NCBI RefSeq assembly: GCF_014203395.1
Contig: NZ_JACHIW010000002.1
Coordinates: forward strand, 124,001 to 188,000
Source: Saccharopolyspora phatthalungensis
GTDB taxonomy: Bacteria; Actinomycetota; Actinomycetes; Mycobacteriales; Pseudonocardiaceae
Direction of reading: 5' to 3'
DNA: 64,000 nucleotides
Made by a program: the position numbers and the translations under genes. Under the pieces are notes generated by a model. That model saw nothing but the letters and a program-made list of their open reading frames with translations, had not been told where the DNA came from and ran no database searches. Below, piece after piece: positions 8,006 through 16,831 of this stretch. Numbering within the stretch: position 1 is the stretch's first letter; each line of letters starts with the position of its first letter.

Positions 8006-8737
8006 TCAGGCTCTGGTGAGGCCACCGTCGACGTCGATCACCGTGCCGTTGACGTAGCCGGCTCCTGGGGTGGCCAGCCAGGCCACCGCGTCCGCTACCT
8101 CTTCGGGCGTGCCCAGGCGGCCCGCCGGGATTTCGCTGGTGTCGTAGGCGTGTCCGGCGGTCATCTGGGTGGCGATCGGGCCCGGGGCCACCACATTGCT
8201 GGTGATGCCCAGGCGGCCTACCTCGCGGGCGATCCAGCGGGTCATGTTGATGACGCCCGCCTTCGACGAGGCGTACGCGACACCCGAGCGGCCTCCAGAG
8301 CCGTCGGCGTGCACCGGACCCGTACCGCCGGTCTTGCCGGAGATCGATGCGATGTTGATCAGCCTGCCGTAGCGGGCCTTCTCCATGTACGGGAATACCG
8401 CCGCCTGGCAGCACAGGAACGTGCCGAGCATGTTGGTGCTGACATCCGCCATGAACTCCTCCGCCGTGGTATCGGCGAACGAAGTGCGGTGCGCCGTACC
8501 GGCGCAGTTGACCATCACGTCGATTCCGCCGAAGCGTTCCGCCACTTCGTCGATGACCGTGCGGACCACCGCTCCGTCCGTTACGTCCAACACCTCGGCA
8601 TGCGTCGCGTCGAGCTCGTCGGCCACCGTGCTCACCTGCTGGCTCGCGTCGAACAGCGCGAGCCGATCCCCGTCGAACCGGTCGGCGATCGCTCGGCCGA
8701 TGCCGCCCGCCGCTCCGGTGACCACAACCGCACCCAT
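8006..8737 (-). CDS. SDR-family NAD(P)-dependent oxidoreductase
   Basis: 243 residues. The classical SDR pattern is complete: glycine motif TGAAGGIG at the N-terminus, the NAG-like VNCAG, the catalytic Ser in NIASISG, YASSK with the catalytic Tyr and Lys (about residues 164-168), and the C-terminal VNGTVIDVDGGL. It should oxidise or reduce a hydroxy/keto group of a pathway intermediate. It is the last gene of the operon; its ATG overlaps the MFS stop (TGATG). The exact substrate is unknown. Confidence 0.9.
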   Translation of the reverse strand: MGAVVVTGAAGGIGRAIADRFDGDRLALFDASQQVSTVADELDATHAEVLDVTDGAVVRTVIDEVAERFGGIDVMVNCAGTAHRTSFADTTAEEFMADVSTNMLGTFLCCQAAVFPYMEKARYGRLINIASISGKTGGTGPVHADGSGGRSGVAYASSKAGVINMTRWIAREVGRLGITSNVVAPGPIATQMTAGHAYDTSEIPAGRLGTPEEVADAVAWLATPGAGYVNGTVIDVDGGLTRA

Positions 8738-10023
8738 CAGTGCACCTCCGCGTCGTTGTTCCGGCCTGCCACCACGGCGGTCGCCACCGCGAGCAGGCCC
8801 GCGCCCAAGAGGAAGAAACCCAGCACGTAGAAACCGTTGGCGACGGCGCCGCCCGCGGCCGCCGCGCCCACGATCAGCGGACCGACGATGCCGCCGAAAT
8901 TGCCTGCGACGTTGATCAAACCCATCGCCGGGCCCGCCTGGTTGCGCGGGATGTACTGCAGCGCCCACGCCCAGAACGGGCCGAACGCCGCGTACAGGCC
9001 GATGCCCGCGATGATCAGCAAGATCATGTTTCCCAGCAGCCCGAACGTCACGACGTGCTGCACCAGCAGGGTCACGCCCGCGAGGAACATCGGCAGCACG
9101 ACGTGGCGAGCCCGCTGGTGGGGGCTGGCATCCGATGCCCGTGCATTCAGGTACATCGCCACTGTCGCCAGTACGAACGGGATCGCCGACAGCACGCCCA
9201 CCGCTGCGATGCCGCTGCTCGACAACTGGCTCAGCAGGCTCGGCAGCCACAGGCCGAAGCTGTACAGCCCCGTGATCCACAAGAAGTAGATCAGGCAGAA
9301 CGTCCACACCATCGGGCTGCGCAGAACCTCCAGGAACGAGCCGTGCTCGCGAGACGCGGTGGAGGCCCGCTCGGCCAAGAATCGCCGCTCCTCCTGGGAC
9401 AGGAACCGGTCCTGGTCGGGGTGGTCCGCACCCCAGTAGGCGAACGCCGCGGCCAGTACCAGGGGCGGAATGCCCCAGACGATGAACATCGTCTCCCAGT
9501 TGTACGCCGCGATCAGCCAGCCCGCGGTGGGCGCCATGATGATCGACGAAATCGGCAGCGCCATCTCGGAGAAGTTGATCGCCCGGCCCCGCTCCGAGTC
9601 CGGATACCAGTTGATGAACATCACCGCGAACGACGGCCACACCGCGCCCTCGGCCAGGCCCATCGCGAACCGCACCGCCAGCAGTTGGTAGTAGCCCGAC
9701 ACCAGGCCGGTGGCGATCGCCGCGGCGCCCCACACCACCAGCGTGCCCACGATCACCCACCTCGGGCCGATGCGGTTGGCCAGCATGCCGCCGGGGACCT
9801 GGGTCAGCACATAGCCCCAGAAGAACGCCGAGAGCAGCACGCCGAGCACGGTCGAGGACAGGTGAAGTTCCTTGACCATCTCGGGCGCGGCCACGCTGAT
9901 GTTCTGACGGTCGGCGAACGCCACCGTGTAGATCAGGAACAGCAGCAGACCGATCCGCCACCAGCGCGCCCGTGGCACCGATGCGGCAGCTGACTTCGTT
10001 TCTAGGGGAAAACTTTCGGACAT
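8737..10023 (-). CDS. MFS transporter, anion:cation symporter (ACS)-like
   Basis: 428 residues with about twelve hydrophobic segments. The N-terminal helix ends with AFADRQNISVAAP, very like the D-R-x-N-I-S/x-A motif of the ACS family (phthalate, tartrate, vanillate and hexuronate importers). GMLANRIGPRWVI is the MFS motif A between helices 2 and 3. ATG 10023 is preceded by AGGAGG with good spacing; the frame is open further upstream without support. Within an acyl-CoA catabolic operon, import of an organic, possibly aromatic, acid is the likely role. Confidence 0.88.
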   Translation of the reverse strand: MSESFPLETKSAAASVPRARWWRIGLLLFLIYTVAFADRQNISVAAPEMVKELHLSSTVLGVLLSAFFWGYVLTQVPGGMLANRIGPRWVIVGTLVVWGAAAIATGLVSGYYQLLAVRFAMGLAEGAVWPSFAVMFINWYPDSERGRAINFSEMALPISSIIMAPTAGWLIAAYNWETMFIVWGIPPLVLAAAFAYWGADHPDQDRFLSQEERRFLAERASTASREHGSFLEVLRSPMVWTFCLIYFLWITGLYSFGLWLPSLLSQLSSSGIAAVGVLSAIPFVLATVAMYLNARASDASPHQRARHVVLPMFLAGVTLLVQHVVTFGLLGNMILLIIAGIGLYAAFGPFWAWALQYIPRNQAGPAMGLINVAGNFGGIVGPLIVGAAAAGGAVANGFYVLGFFLLGAGLLAVATAVVAGRNNDAEVH

Positions 10024-10078
10024 GCGGCCTCCTTGCCACCTTGCGGATGGCTGATCGATCGGTTTCAGGTACGTGGAA

Positions 10079-10885
10079 TCAGGCGGCTTTCGCGTGCAGA
10101 CCGCCATCCACCGGCAAGGCCACACCGTTGACGTAGGCGGCCTCGTCGGAGGCGAGGAACAGCGCGGCATTGGCGACATCCCAGGCCGAACCCATCCGGC
10201 CGGTCGGGCTGTTCGCGTCGCGCTCCGCGCGCATCGTCACGGTGTCGCCATGTTCCCCGGCCAGCTGCTGGTAGATCAGCGGCGTGTGGATCAGGCCGGG
10301 CAGGATCGCGTTGACCCGGATTCCCTTGTCGGCGTACTGCAACGCCAGCGACTGGGTCAGTTGGTTGACCGCCGCCTTCGACGCGGAATAGGCCGGGTAC
10401 GGATAGCCGGTCCAGCGGATCGACGCCAGCGACGAGACGTTGATGATCGCGCCACCGCGCACCAGCAGGTGCGGTATGGCGTGCTTGCAGGCGCGGAACA
10501 CGCTGGTGACGTTGATGTCGAAGGCGCTCGTCCAGTCTTGCTCCGACAACTCCGTCGGCCCGCCCAGTCTCGTCACGCCGACGTTGTTGTGGACGATGTC
10601 CAGGCGGCCGTAGATGTGGACCGCACCGTCGATCGCGGCGGCGACCTGCGCCTCGTCGGTCACGTCAGCGACCACCGGACTGCACTCGCCGCCTGCCGCC
10701 ATGATCACCTGAGAGGTGCCTTGCAGCGCGGCCTCGTCGCGGTCCACCGCGACTACGCGTGCGCCGTGCTTGGCGAAGGTGACGGCGGTGGCGAATCCGT
10801 TGCTGACGCAGCCTTCCGGTGCTTTGACCGCGCTCGCGCCGGCACCGAAGACGATCGCCGTTTTCGCGTCGAGCCTGTTGACCAT
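10079..10885 (-). CDS. SDR-family oxidoreductase
   Basis: 268 residues. The cofactor motif is FGAGASAVKAPEGCVSNG, longer than the usual TGxxxGIG loop. Then come HNNVG, the catalytic Ser in NVSSLAS, YSASKAAVNQ with the Tyr/Lys pair, and the substrate-loop region NAILPGLIHTPL. I prefer ATG 10885 (GAGGTGAG upstream) to the ATG at 10906, which lies inside the preceding gene. It sits between the PPC-domain protein and the transporter, so it should act on an intermediate of the same pathway. Confidence 0.88.
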   Translation of the reverse strand: MVNRLDAKTAIVFGAGASAVKAPEGCVSNGFATAVTFAKHGARVVAVDRDEAALQGTSQVIMAAGGECSPVVADVTDEAQVAAAIDGAVHIYGRLDIVHNNVGVTRLGGPTELSEQDWTSAFDINVTSVFRACKHAIPHLLVRGGAIINVSSLASIRWTGYPYPAYSASKAAVNQLTQSLALQYADKGIRVNAILPGLIHTPLIYQQLAGEHGDTVTMRAERDANSPTGRMGSAWDVANAALFLASDEAAYVNGVALPVDGGLHAKAA

Positions 10886-10889
10886 CGGC

Positions 10890-11807
10890 TCACCTCGCCT
10901 CATCATCGGCCCGGATCGGCTCCAGGCATAGTTCGTAGGTGATGGCCACCGGATTCGCGCCGGAGACCAGCTCGCCCCCGTACACCTGCCCGGACTCGCC
11001 GACGAGCGTCGCGGTCAGGGTCGCTGTCGGCACGCCGCGCGCGTCGGTGCGGACCTCGCCGATCAGGGCGATCACCTCCACCGCCGGGCCCGGCACCGCG
11101 ATGACGCGGTCGCCGACCCGCAGCCGCGCACCGACCAGGCTTCCGACGCTGGCCCGCACCAGGGCCGCGCGGAAATCCTCGGCCAGGCACAGCTTTTCCA
11201 CCGCCTGCACGATGTCCTCATTCGGTTTGATCCGGGCGACCAGTACTTTTCGCCTCCCGGCAGGGGTCTGCACAGCTGCGGCTCCTTCCGCGCGGTGGTG
11301 GAAGATCGGCAGGTTCGTCTCGGCGTCCGGTGCGGACTCCAAGCGCACCCCGGACAACGCATCGATCACCGCTCGGGGTGGCGGCCCGCCGATCGTCGTT
11401 TCCGGTAGCAGATGACCGGCGCGCACAACGCCGTCGGCGTCCACCCACAACGCGTGGCAGTGCATCCACTTGCCGCCGTCGCGGACACCGATGGTCGCCG
11501 AAGCCATCACCAGCCGCACCGGCGCCCCGACGTCGAACGGTTCGGAGAACGTCGCGACTCGGCTGCCGTCCGGGCACTGGGCGGGAATGCAGTAGCGCAC
11601 CCGCCCGAAAGTGCCGCCGACGAGTTCGGCTTTGCCCGCCGTTCGGCCGGTTCGCTCCAGCGGTTCCCACAGTGCGTCCAAAATGGACGAACCCGGGGTG
11701 AGGTGCTGGACGTGGCGCAGGGCGTGGGCGCGGTGAGCCTCGACGCGCCGGGCATCCGCCGGGCCCGGGTGGCGCAACAGCTCCGGGCGGGCAAATGGCA
11801 GGCTCAT
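10890..11807 (-). CDS. PPC/DUF296-domain protein
   Basis: 305 residues. The second half has the PPC/DUF296 pattern: PNEDIVQAVEKLCLAEDF, ALVRASVGSLVGARL, AVEVIALIGEV and VYGGELVSGANPVAITYEL. An earlier segment, MHCHALWVDADGVVRAGHLL, looks like the histidine-bearing core of the same fold, so the protein may be a tandem or permuted pair. The molecular function of stand-alone bacterial PPC proteins is not established. Its ATG overlaps the stop of the acyl-CoA synthetase (ATGA), so it is a cotranslated member of the catabolic operon; a hydratase or binding role is only conceivable. Confidence 0.75.
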   Translation of the reverse strand: MSLPFARPELLRHPGPADARRVEAHRAHALRHVQHLTPGSSILDALWEPLERTGRTAGKAELVGGTFGRVRYCIPAQCPDGSRVATFSEPFDVGAPVRLVMASATIGVRDGGKWMHCHALWVDADGVVRAGHLLPETTIGGPPPRAVIDALSGVRLESAPDAETNLPIFHHRAEGAAAVQTPAGRRKVLVARIKPNEDIVQAVEKLCLAEDFRAALVRASVGSLVGARLRVGDRVIAVPGPAVEVIALIGEVRTDARGVPTATLTATLVGESGQVYGGELVSGANPVAITYELCLEPIRADDEAR

Positions 11808-13390
11808 GTCGTCTCCGCCCGTTCGGCCGCAAGCCGGTCCCTGATGGCTCGCTTGGCGATCTTGCCATACCCGGACTTGGGCAGTTCCTCCCAGAAGAGC
11901 AGCTGTTTCGGCAGCTTGTAGCGGGACAACTTCGGCGCCAGCCAGTCGCGCAGCGCCGTCGCGGTCAGCTCACCGCCCGGTCGCGGCACGACCACCGCGA
12001 TCCCGACCTCGCCCCAGTCCGGATCCGGCACGCCGATCACCGCTGCCTCGGTGATGTCGGGGTGCGCGAGGATCTTCTCCTCGATCTCGCGCGGATGGAT
12101 GTTGGAGCCGCCCGAGATGTACATCTCCGAGACGCGGCCGGTGATGTAGAGGAACCCTTCCGCGTCGAGAATGCCGAGGTCGCCGGTGCGGAACCAGCCA
12201 TCGCGGAACGATGCGGCGTTGGCCTCCGGATTGTTCAGATAGCCCTGGAACACCGCGGGTCCGCACACGCAGATCTCGCCCTGCTGCCCGGCCGGCAGTT
12301 CCCGGCCGGTGTCGTCCTGGATGCTGATCTGCATGCCAACCCGTGCCACACCGCAACTGCCGAAGTCCACGCCGTCGGGCAGTGGGCGGTCGTGCTGGTC
12401 CGGCGGCAGCACGGTGATGTTGCCGGTGACCTCACCAAGGCCGTAGTACTGCACCAGCACCGGGCCGAGTTCCTCCAGCGCGCGCAGCTGGTCCGAGCGG
12501 TACATCGGCGCCCCGGCGTAGATGACGTAGCGCAGGCTGCTGTGGTCGCGCAGCCGCACTTCCGGATGCTCGACCAGCCGCTTCAGGATCGTCGGGACGG
12601 TGAAAAGGTTGGAGACCCGCTCGGTTTCCACCAGCCGCCAGACCTCCGCCGGGTCGAAATGATCGGCGGCGGGCAACACGGTCTTGGCGGCACGCGCGAC
12701 CTGCGTGATGAAGTGGATCCCGGCCCCGTGCGACAGCGGTGCCACCGCTAGCGACGCGTCCCGGTGGTCGGTTCCGGGCATCAGGTCGCAGAGGTGGTTG
12801 GTGACCACGAAACCCATCTGATCGTGGCCGAGCACCGCGGCCTTCGGGCGGCCGCTGGTGCCGGAGGTGAAGAAGTACCAGCACGGGTCGTCCCGCCCGA
12901 CCAGCGCCGGCCGGACCGCTTCGGCACGACGCCGCGCGACCGCAGCGGCGACCGAATCGTCGCCGTCGCCGGCGAGGCGCAGCCGGAGCCGCAGCCCCGG
13001 CACCGCCTCGGCGACAGCCTGCGCGTGCTCCGGGTAGTCGGCGTGCCCGATCCAGGCGACCGGCCGAGACACCTCGGCGAGGCCGACGACCTCGGTCGGC
13101 GTCAGCCGGAAGTTTGTCGGCACTAACACCGCACCGGCGAACCAGCACGCGAACATGGCCTGGATCAGCTCGACATGGTTGGGGGAGTGGACCAGCACCG
13201 CGTCCCCGGACCCCACACCCGCCGCGCGGAGTTCGGCGGCCAGGGCACCGACGTCGGCGTGCAGCTCGCGCCAGGTCCACCGCCGGTCACCACTGACCAC
13301 TGCGTCGCGGTCGCCGTGCCGTCGCGCGGCTTGGACCAGCAGTTCGCCCAGGTTCATCGCGCGCCGCGCGATCGGCAGTCGCTCGCTCAC
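11804..13390 (-). CDS. AMP-dependent acyl-CoA synthetase
   Basis: 528 residues. Adenylation motif A5-like YFFTSGTSGRPKAAVLG (about 175-190), QYYGLGEVTG, DGWFRTGDLGILDAEG, GRVSEMYISGGSNIHPREIE, and the C-terminal catalytic Lys in PKSGYGKIAKRAI. It activates a carboxylic acid to the acyl-AMP and then the CoA thioester. GTG 13390 overlaps the thiolase stop (GTGA); a later ATG at 13354 is possible. With the monooxygenase 15638-16831 across the divergent promoter, an aromatic acid is a reasonable substrate, but this is inference. Confidence 0.92.
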   Translation of the reverse strand: MSERLPIARRAMNLGELLVQAARRHGDRDAVVSGDRRWTWRELHADVGALAAELRAAGVGSGDAVLVHSPNHVELIQAMFACWFAGAVLVPTNFRLTPTEVVGLAEVSRPVAWIGHADYPEHAQAVAEAVPGLRLRLRLAGDGDDSVAAAVARRRAEAVRPALVGRDDPCWYFFTSGTSGRPKAAVLGHDQMGFVVTNHLCDLMPGTDHRDASLAVAPLSHGAGIHFITQVARAAKTVLPAADHFDPAEVWRLVETERVSNLFTVPTILKRLVEHPEVRLRDHSSLRYVIYAGAPMYRSDQLRALEELGPVLVQYYGLGEVTGNITVLPPDQHDRPLPDGVDFGSCGVARVGMQISIQDDTGRELPAGQQGEICVCGPAVFQGYLNNPEANAASFRDGWFRTGDLGILDAEGFLYITGRVSEMYISGGSNIHPREIEEKILAHPDITEAAVIGVPDPDWGEVGIAVVVPRPGGELTATALRDWLAPKLSRYKLPKQLLFWEELPKSGYGKIAKRAIRDRLAAERAETT

Positions 13391-14565
13391 CGGACACGCT
13401 CCAGGACCGACGCGTAGTTGGCGACCGCCGCGCCGCCCATATTGAACACCGCCGCAAGGTCTGCCCGGGGCAGTTGCAGGTCCGCTGCCTGACCGGTCAG
13501 CTGCATCGCGGCCAGCACGTGCATCGACACGCCGGTGGCGCCGACCGGATGGCCCTTGGCCTTCAGCCCGCCGGAAACGTTGATCGGGAGCTTGCCGTCC
13601 CGCTCGGCCAGGCCCTCGTCCACCACACGTCGCCCCTTGCCGCGCTCGGCGAGCCCGAACGCCTCGTACTGCAGGAGTTCTGCGATGGTGAAGCAGTCGT
13701 GGGTCTCGATCAGATCCAGATCGTCGAGGGTGATCCCGGCTTCGGCGAGAGCCGCGCCGAAGGCGTCCCGCGCGCCCGCGAACTCCAGCGGGTCGCGGCG
13801 GCTCAGCGGCAGCGCGTCGTTGGCGTGGGCACGACCGCGGAACCCGACCGCGCGGGGCGCGCGAGCGGCGATATCCGGGCTCGCCACCACCACAGCGGCG
13901 GCGCCGTCGGAGACCAGCGAGCAGTCGGTGCGACGCAGCGGATCGGCCACGAGCGGGTTGCGGTCCGAGACCGTGTTGCAGAACTCGAAGCCGAGGTCCT
14001 TCCGGATCTGCGCCCACGGGTTGGCCACGCCGTTGCGGTGGTTTTTCGCCGCGATGCGGGCCAGCACGTCGCGGTGGTCGCCATGACGTTCGAAGTAGGC
14101 GGCGGCGATGGTGCCGAACACCGCGGCGAAGCTGCCGTAGTCGGCTTCCTCCTTGCGGTAGCTGGCCGACAGCAGGATGTCACCAACCTCGTCACCCGGC
14201 ACCCCGGTCATCTTCTCCGCGCCGATCACCAGTGCCGTCCGGCCGCGGCCGGCGGCGACGAAGTCCAGCGCCGCATACAGCGCCGCCGAGCCGGTGGCGC
14301 AGGCGTTCTCCAGGCGGGTCGCCGGGATCCGGCTCAACCGCTCCTGGCCCACGCCCACCAACGCCGCCTGGAAGTCCTGGCGGGAGAAGCCGTTGTTGTA
14401 GACGCCGACGAAGATGCCGTCCAGATCCTCGACCGGGAGTTCGGCATGCGCCAGCGCGTCCGCCGACACGGCGGCCAGCAGGGCTTCGGTGTCCGGTTCG
14501 GCCCGCTTGCCGAACCCGGTGTGCGACCAGCCGATGATCCGCGGTGTTTTGACCGCTCTGGTCAC
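13387..14565 (-). CDS. Thiolase / SCP-x-type acetyl-CoA acetyltransferase
   Basis: 392 residues. The nucleophilic Cys is in RLENACATGSAALYAALD (near residue 90), the His motif is in NVSGGLKAKGHPVGATG, and the N-terminal IIGWSHTGFGKR is typical of the SCP-x/thiolase-like subgroup. It cleaves a 3-ketoacyl-CoA with CoA. GTG 14565 has a strong GAGGAGG upstream. It starts only two bases after the stop of the IclR gene, so regulator and enzyme share a transcript. Confidence 0.9.
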   Translation of the reverse strand: MTRAVKTPRIIGWSHTGFGKRAEPDTEALLAAVSADALAHAELPVEDLDGIFVGVYNNGFSRQDFQAALVGVGQERLSRIPATRLENACATGSAALYAALDFVAAGRGRTALVIGAEKMTGVPGDEVGDILLSASYRKEEADYGSFAAVFGTIAAAYFERHGDHRDVLARIAAKNHRNGVANPWAQIRKDLGFEFCNTVSDRNPLVADPLRRTDCSLVSDGAAAVVVASPDIAARAPRAVGFRGRAHANDALPLSRRDPLEFAGARDAFGAALAEAGITLDDLDLIETHDCFTIAELLQYEAFGLAERGKGRRVVDEGLAERDGKLPINVSGGLKAKGHPVGATGVSMHVLAAMQLTGQAADLQLPRADLAAVFNMGGAAVANYASVLERVR

Positions 14566-14567
14566 CT

Positions 14568-15428
14568 TTACCTCCTCGGAGTCGGTTCACCCGTGGCTGC
14601 TTCCAGCAGCCGGCACTGCACGACGTGCGCCTCGCGGAGCAGCAGTTCGGCGAGCTCGCGCTGGCGCTCCAGATTCAGGCGCTGCTCGATGGTGGCGATG
14701 CTCAGCGCGGCCCGGACGACCCCGTCGGCGTCGTGCACCGGCACACCGACCGCCCAGGAGCCGGGGAAAATCCGGCCGTCGTTGAGGGCGTAGCCGCGCT
14801 GCCGGGTCCGGGCGATGAGCCGGCGCAGCACGGGTTCGGACAGCAGCCGGTAGGCGCGCCCGAGGACCTCGGAATTGCGCCCGATCACCGCGTCGACCTC
14901 GGCATCGTCCAACGCCGCCAGGATCGCCAAGCTGCCCGCGCCCGCGCCCAGGGGATGGAAGTCGCCCGGTTGCAGCGCGTAGTTGCGGATGGGGGCCGAG
15001 GCGTCCTCGCGGTGCAGGCAAACCGAGTAGTCGTCGCGGCGCACGGTGAGAAAGGCGGCGTCGCTGGAGAGCCTGGCCAGCTTCGCCAGCGACGGCAGCG
15101 ACAACCGGTGGATCCCGAACCGCCCGGCGGCCAGCACCCCGAGCACGTGCGACTCCGGCCCGAGGTGGTAGCGCTGGGTGCGCGGATTCTGCTCGACGAA
15201 ACCGTTGTGCGACAGGGCGGTCAGCAGCCGATGCACGGTCGGCTTGCGCAGCCCGCTCGCCGAGACCAGCTCGCCAAGCCCGACACCGCGATCGGTGCCG
15301 CCGCCCTCGCTGCCGAGCAGCCGCAGCAGTAGCAGCGCCCGATGCGCGCTCTGGGTGCCCGGCAACGGATCGCCGGGCGCGGTGTTGATCCGCGATACGG
15401 ACTCGGAGGTCGCCGCCGCGCTTCGCAT
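14568..15428 (-). CDS. IclR-family transcriptional regulator
   Basis: 286 residues from ATG 15428. The N-terminal winged helix-turn-helix (about residues 30-95) includes LGELVSASGLRKPTVHRLLT and FVEQNPRTQRYHLG. The C-terminal ligand domain has YALQPGDFHPLGAGAGSLAI and the closing region DGRIFPGSWAVGVPV. IclR proteins bind catabolic intermediates and control the neighbouring pathway. This one is the first gene of the operon it presumably regulates and is divergent from the monooxygenase, with an inverted repeat between them (15455-15483). Confidence 0.92.
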   Translation of the reverse strand: MRSAAATSESVSRINTAPGDPLPGTQSAHRALLLLRLLGSEGGGTDRGVGLGELVSASGLRKPTVHRLLTALSHNGFVEQNPRTQRYHLGPESHVLGVLAAGRFGIHRLSLPSLAKLARLSSDAAFLTVRRDDYSVCLHREDASAPIRNYALQPGDFHPLGAGAGSLAILAALDDAEVDAVIGRNSEVLGRAYRLLSEPVLRRLIARTRQRGYALNDGRIFPGSWAVGVPVHDADGVVRAALSIATIEQRLNLERQRELAELLLREAHVVQCRLLEAATGEPTPRR

Positions 15429-15454
15429 GATCACCAGCTCCCTTGCTGTCGGCC

Positions 15455-15483
15455 GTTCCGGGCTCGCCGCCGTGGTCCGGAAC
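15455..15483. promoter_or_regulatory. Inverted repeat, candidate IclR operator
   Basis: GTTCCGG at 15455-15461 and CCGGAAC at 15477-15483 form perfect 7-bp arms, 22 bases centre to centre, in the divergent region between the IclR gene and the FAD monooxygenase. The position suits control of both directions. Confidence 0.4.
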
Positions 15484-15637
15484 ACGCGGAGCATGCCACC
15501 CGCGGGTCCGACATGTGGACCGCCGTGCGGGTGCGACCAGTCGCGCAGACGTGTACAACGAGGGCGTCACGCGGACAACGGCGTGCCACCCGGTGCGTCT
15601 GCGCAGCTGCCCGCCTGTTCCCTCAGGAGGTCGTGCT

Positions 15638-16831
15638 GTGAAGATCGTGTGCATCGGAGCCGGTCCGGCCGGGCTGTACCTCGCCATCTCGGCGAAACTG
15701 CGAGACGCCGGACACGACGTGACAGTCATCGAACGGGATCCGCCGGGCGCCACCTACGGTTGGGGCGTCGGCTACGGGGAAAATCTGCTCGACACGCTGT
15801 ACCGCAACGACAAGGAGAGTGCGGAGCGGATCCGCGCCGAGTCGACGCTGTGGCAGGAGCAGGTCATCGCGATGCGCGGCGACGAGAAGGCGTATCTCGG
15901 GGGATACGGCTTCAGCATCAACCGCGCGCCGATGCTGGAGATTCTCGCTGAGCGGGCCACGGGCATGGGTGTGAAGCTCGACTACGAGCGTGCCGTGGAG
16001 GATCTGTCGGAACTCTCCGACGCCGATCTGGTCGTGGTCGCCGACGGCGCCAACAGCCGGATTCGGCAGCGCTACAGCGACGAGTTCGGCACCAGCGTGG
16101 ATCACGGCCGTAACCCCTACATCTGGTTGGGCACCGACAAGGTGTTCGACATGTTCACCTACGATTTCGAAGAGACCCCGGAGGGCTGGATCTGGTTCCA
16201 CGCCTATCCGTCCAGCACCGAAGTCAGCACCTTCGTCGTCGAATGCCAGGAGCCGACCTGGCGGGGCCTGGGCCTGGACCGGCTGGACGCCGGCCAGAGC
16301 ATGCGGCTGCTGGAGCGGATCTTCGCCCGCCCGCTGGAGGGCGGTTCGCTGATCAGCCAGTCCCGCGGCAAACCCGCGTCGTGGCAGCGCTTCACCCAGG
16401 TCTTCAACCAGACTTGGCGGCACGGCAACGCGATCCTGATCGGCGACGCCGCGCACACCACGCACTTCACCATCGGTTCCGGGACCCGGCTGGCGATGCT
16501 GGATGCGATCGTGCTCGCGGACAAGCTGTTCGATCACGACAACCTGGCCACGGCGTTGAAGGAGTTCGACGAGGAGGGCCACACCAACCTGCGCCGGCTG
16601 CAAGCCACCGCGCGCAGCAGCATGGCGTGGTACGAACACATCGACCGGTACATCGACCGCAACGTCGTGGACTTCTGTTACGCGATGGCCTGCCGCCACG
16701 GAGGGCAGCCTCCGTGGCGGTATCTGCGGCACGTCGCGAATCAGAATTTCCTGGTGCGCAAAGGAAGACGGCTGGCGGCCGCTGGCGGCCGCCGGTTCCA
16801 GGCGCACCGGCGCGGCGAAGCCTGGCGCTAG
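15638..16831 (+). CDS. FAD-dependent monooxygenase, aryl-CoA hydroxylase type
   Basis: 397 residues from GTG 15638 with AGGAGG seven bases upstream. The FAD-binding GXGXXG is in VCIGAGPAGLYLAI, the second motif is LVVVADGANSRIR, and the GD motif is in ILIGDAAHTTHFTIGSG. The early stretch GATYGWGVGYGENLLD resembles the start of the monooxygenase part of anthraniloyl-CoA monooxygenase and salicylyl-CoA 5-hydroxylase (GWGVVFSD). It probably hydroxylates an aromatic CoA ester made by the synthetase at 11804-13390. Its 3' end overlaps that of the ABC transporter. Confidence 0.85.
   Translation: MKIVCIGAGPAGLYLAISAKLRDAGHDVTVIERDPPGATYGWGVGYGENLLDTLYRNDKESAERIRAESTLWQEQVIAMRGDEKAYLGGYGFSINRAPMLEILAERATGMGVKLDYERAVEDLSELSDADLVVVADGANSRIRQRYSDEFGTSVDHGRNPYIWLGTDKVFDMFTYDFEETPEGWIWFHAYPSSTEVSTFVVECQEPTWRGLGLDRLDAGQSMRLLERIFARPLEGGSLISQSRGKPASWQRFTQVFNQTWRHGNAILIGDAAHTTHFTIGSGTRLAMLDAIVLADKLFDHDNLATALKEFDEEGHTNLRRLQATARSSMAWYEHIDRYIDRNVVDFCYAMACRHGGQPPWRYLRHVANQNFLVRKGRRLAAAGGRRFQAHRRGEAWR

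Noticed and set aside
7671..8414. Minus-strand frame with a Leu/Ala membrane-like stretch at about 7745-7810
   Set aside because: The hydrophobic run comes from a short tandem repeat (agtgccagc), the frame continues through the strong terminator at 7704-7739, and no start signal is present.
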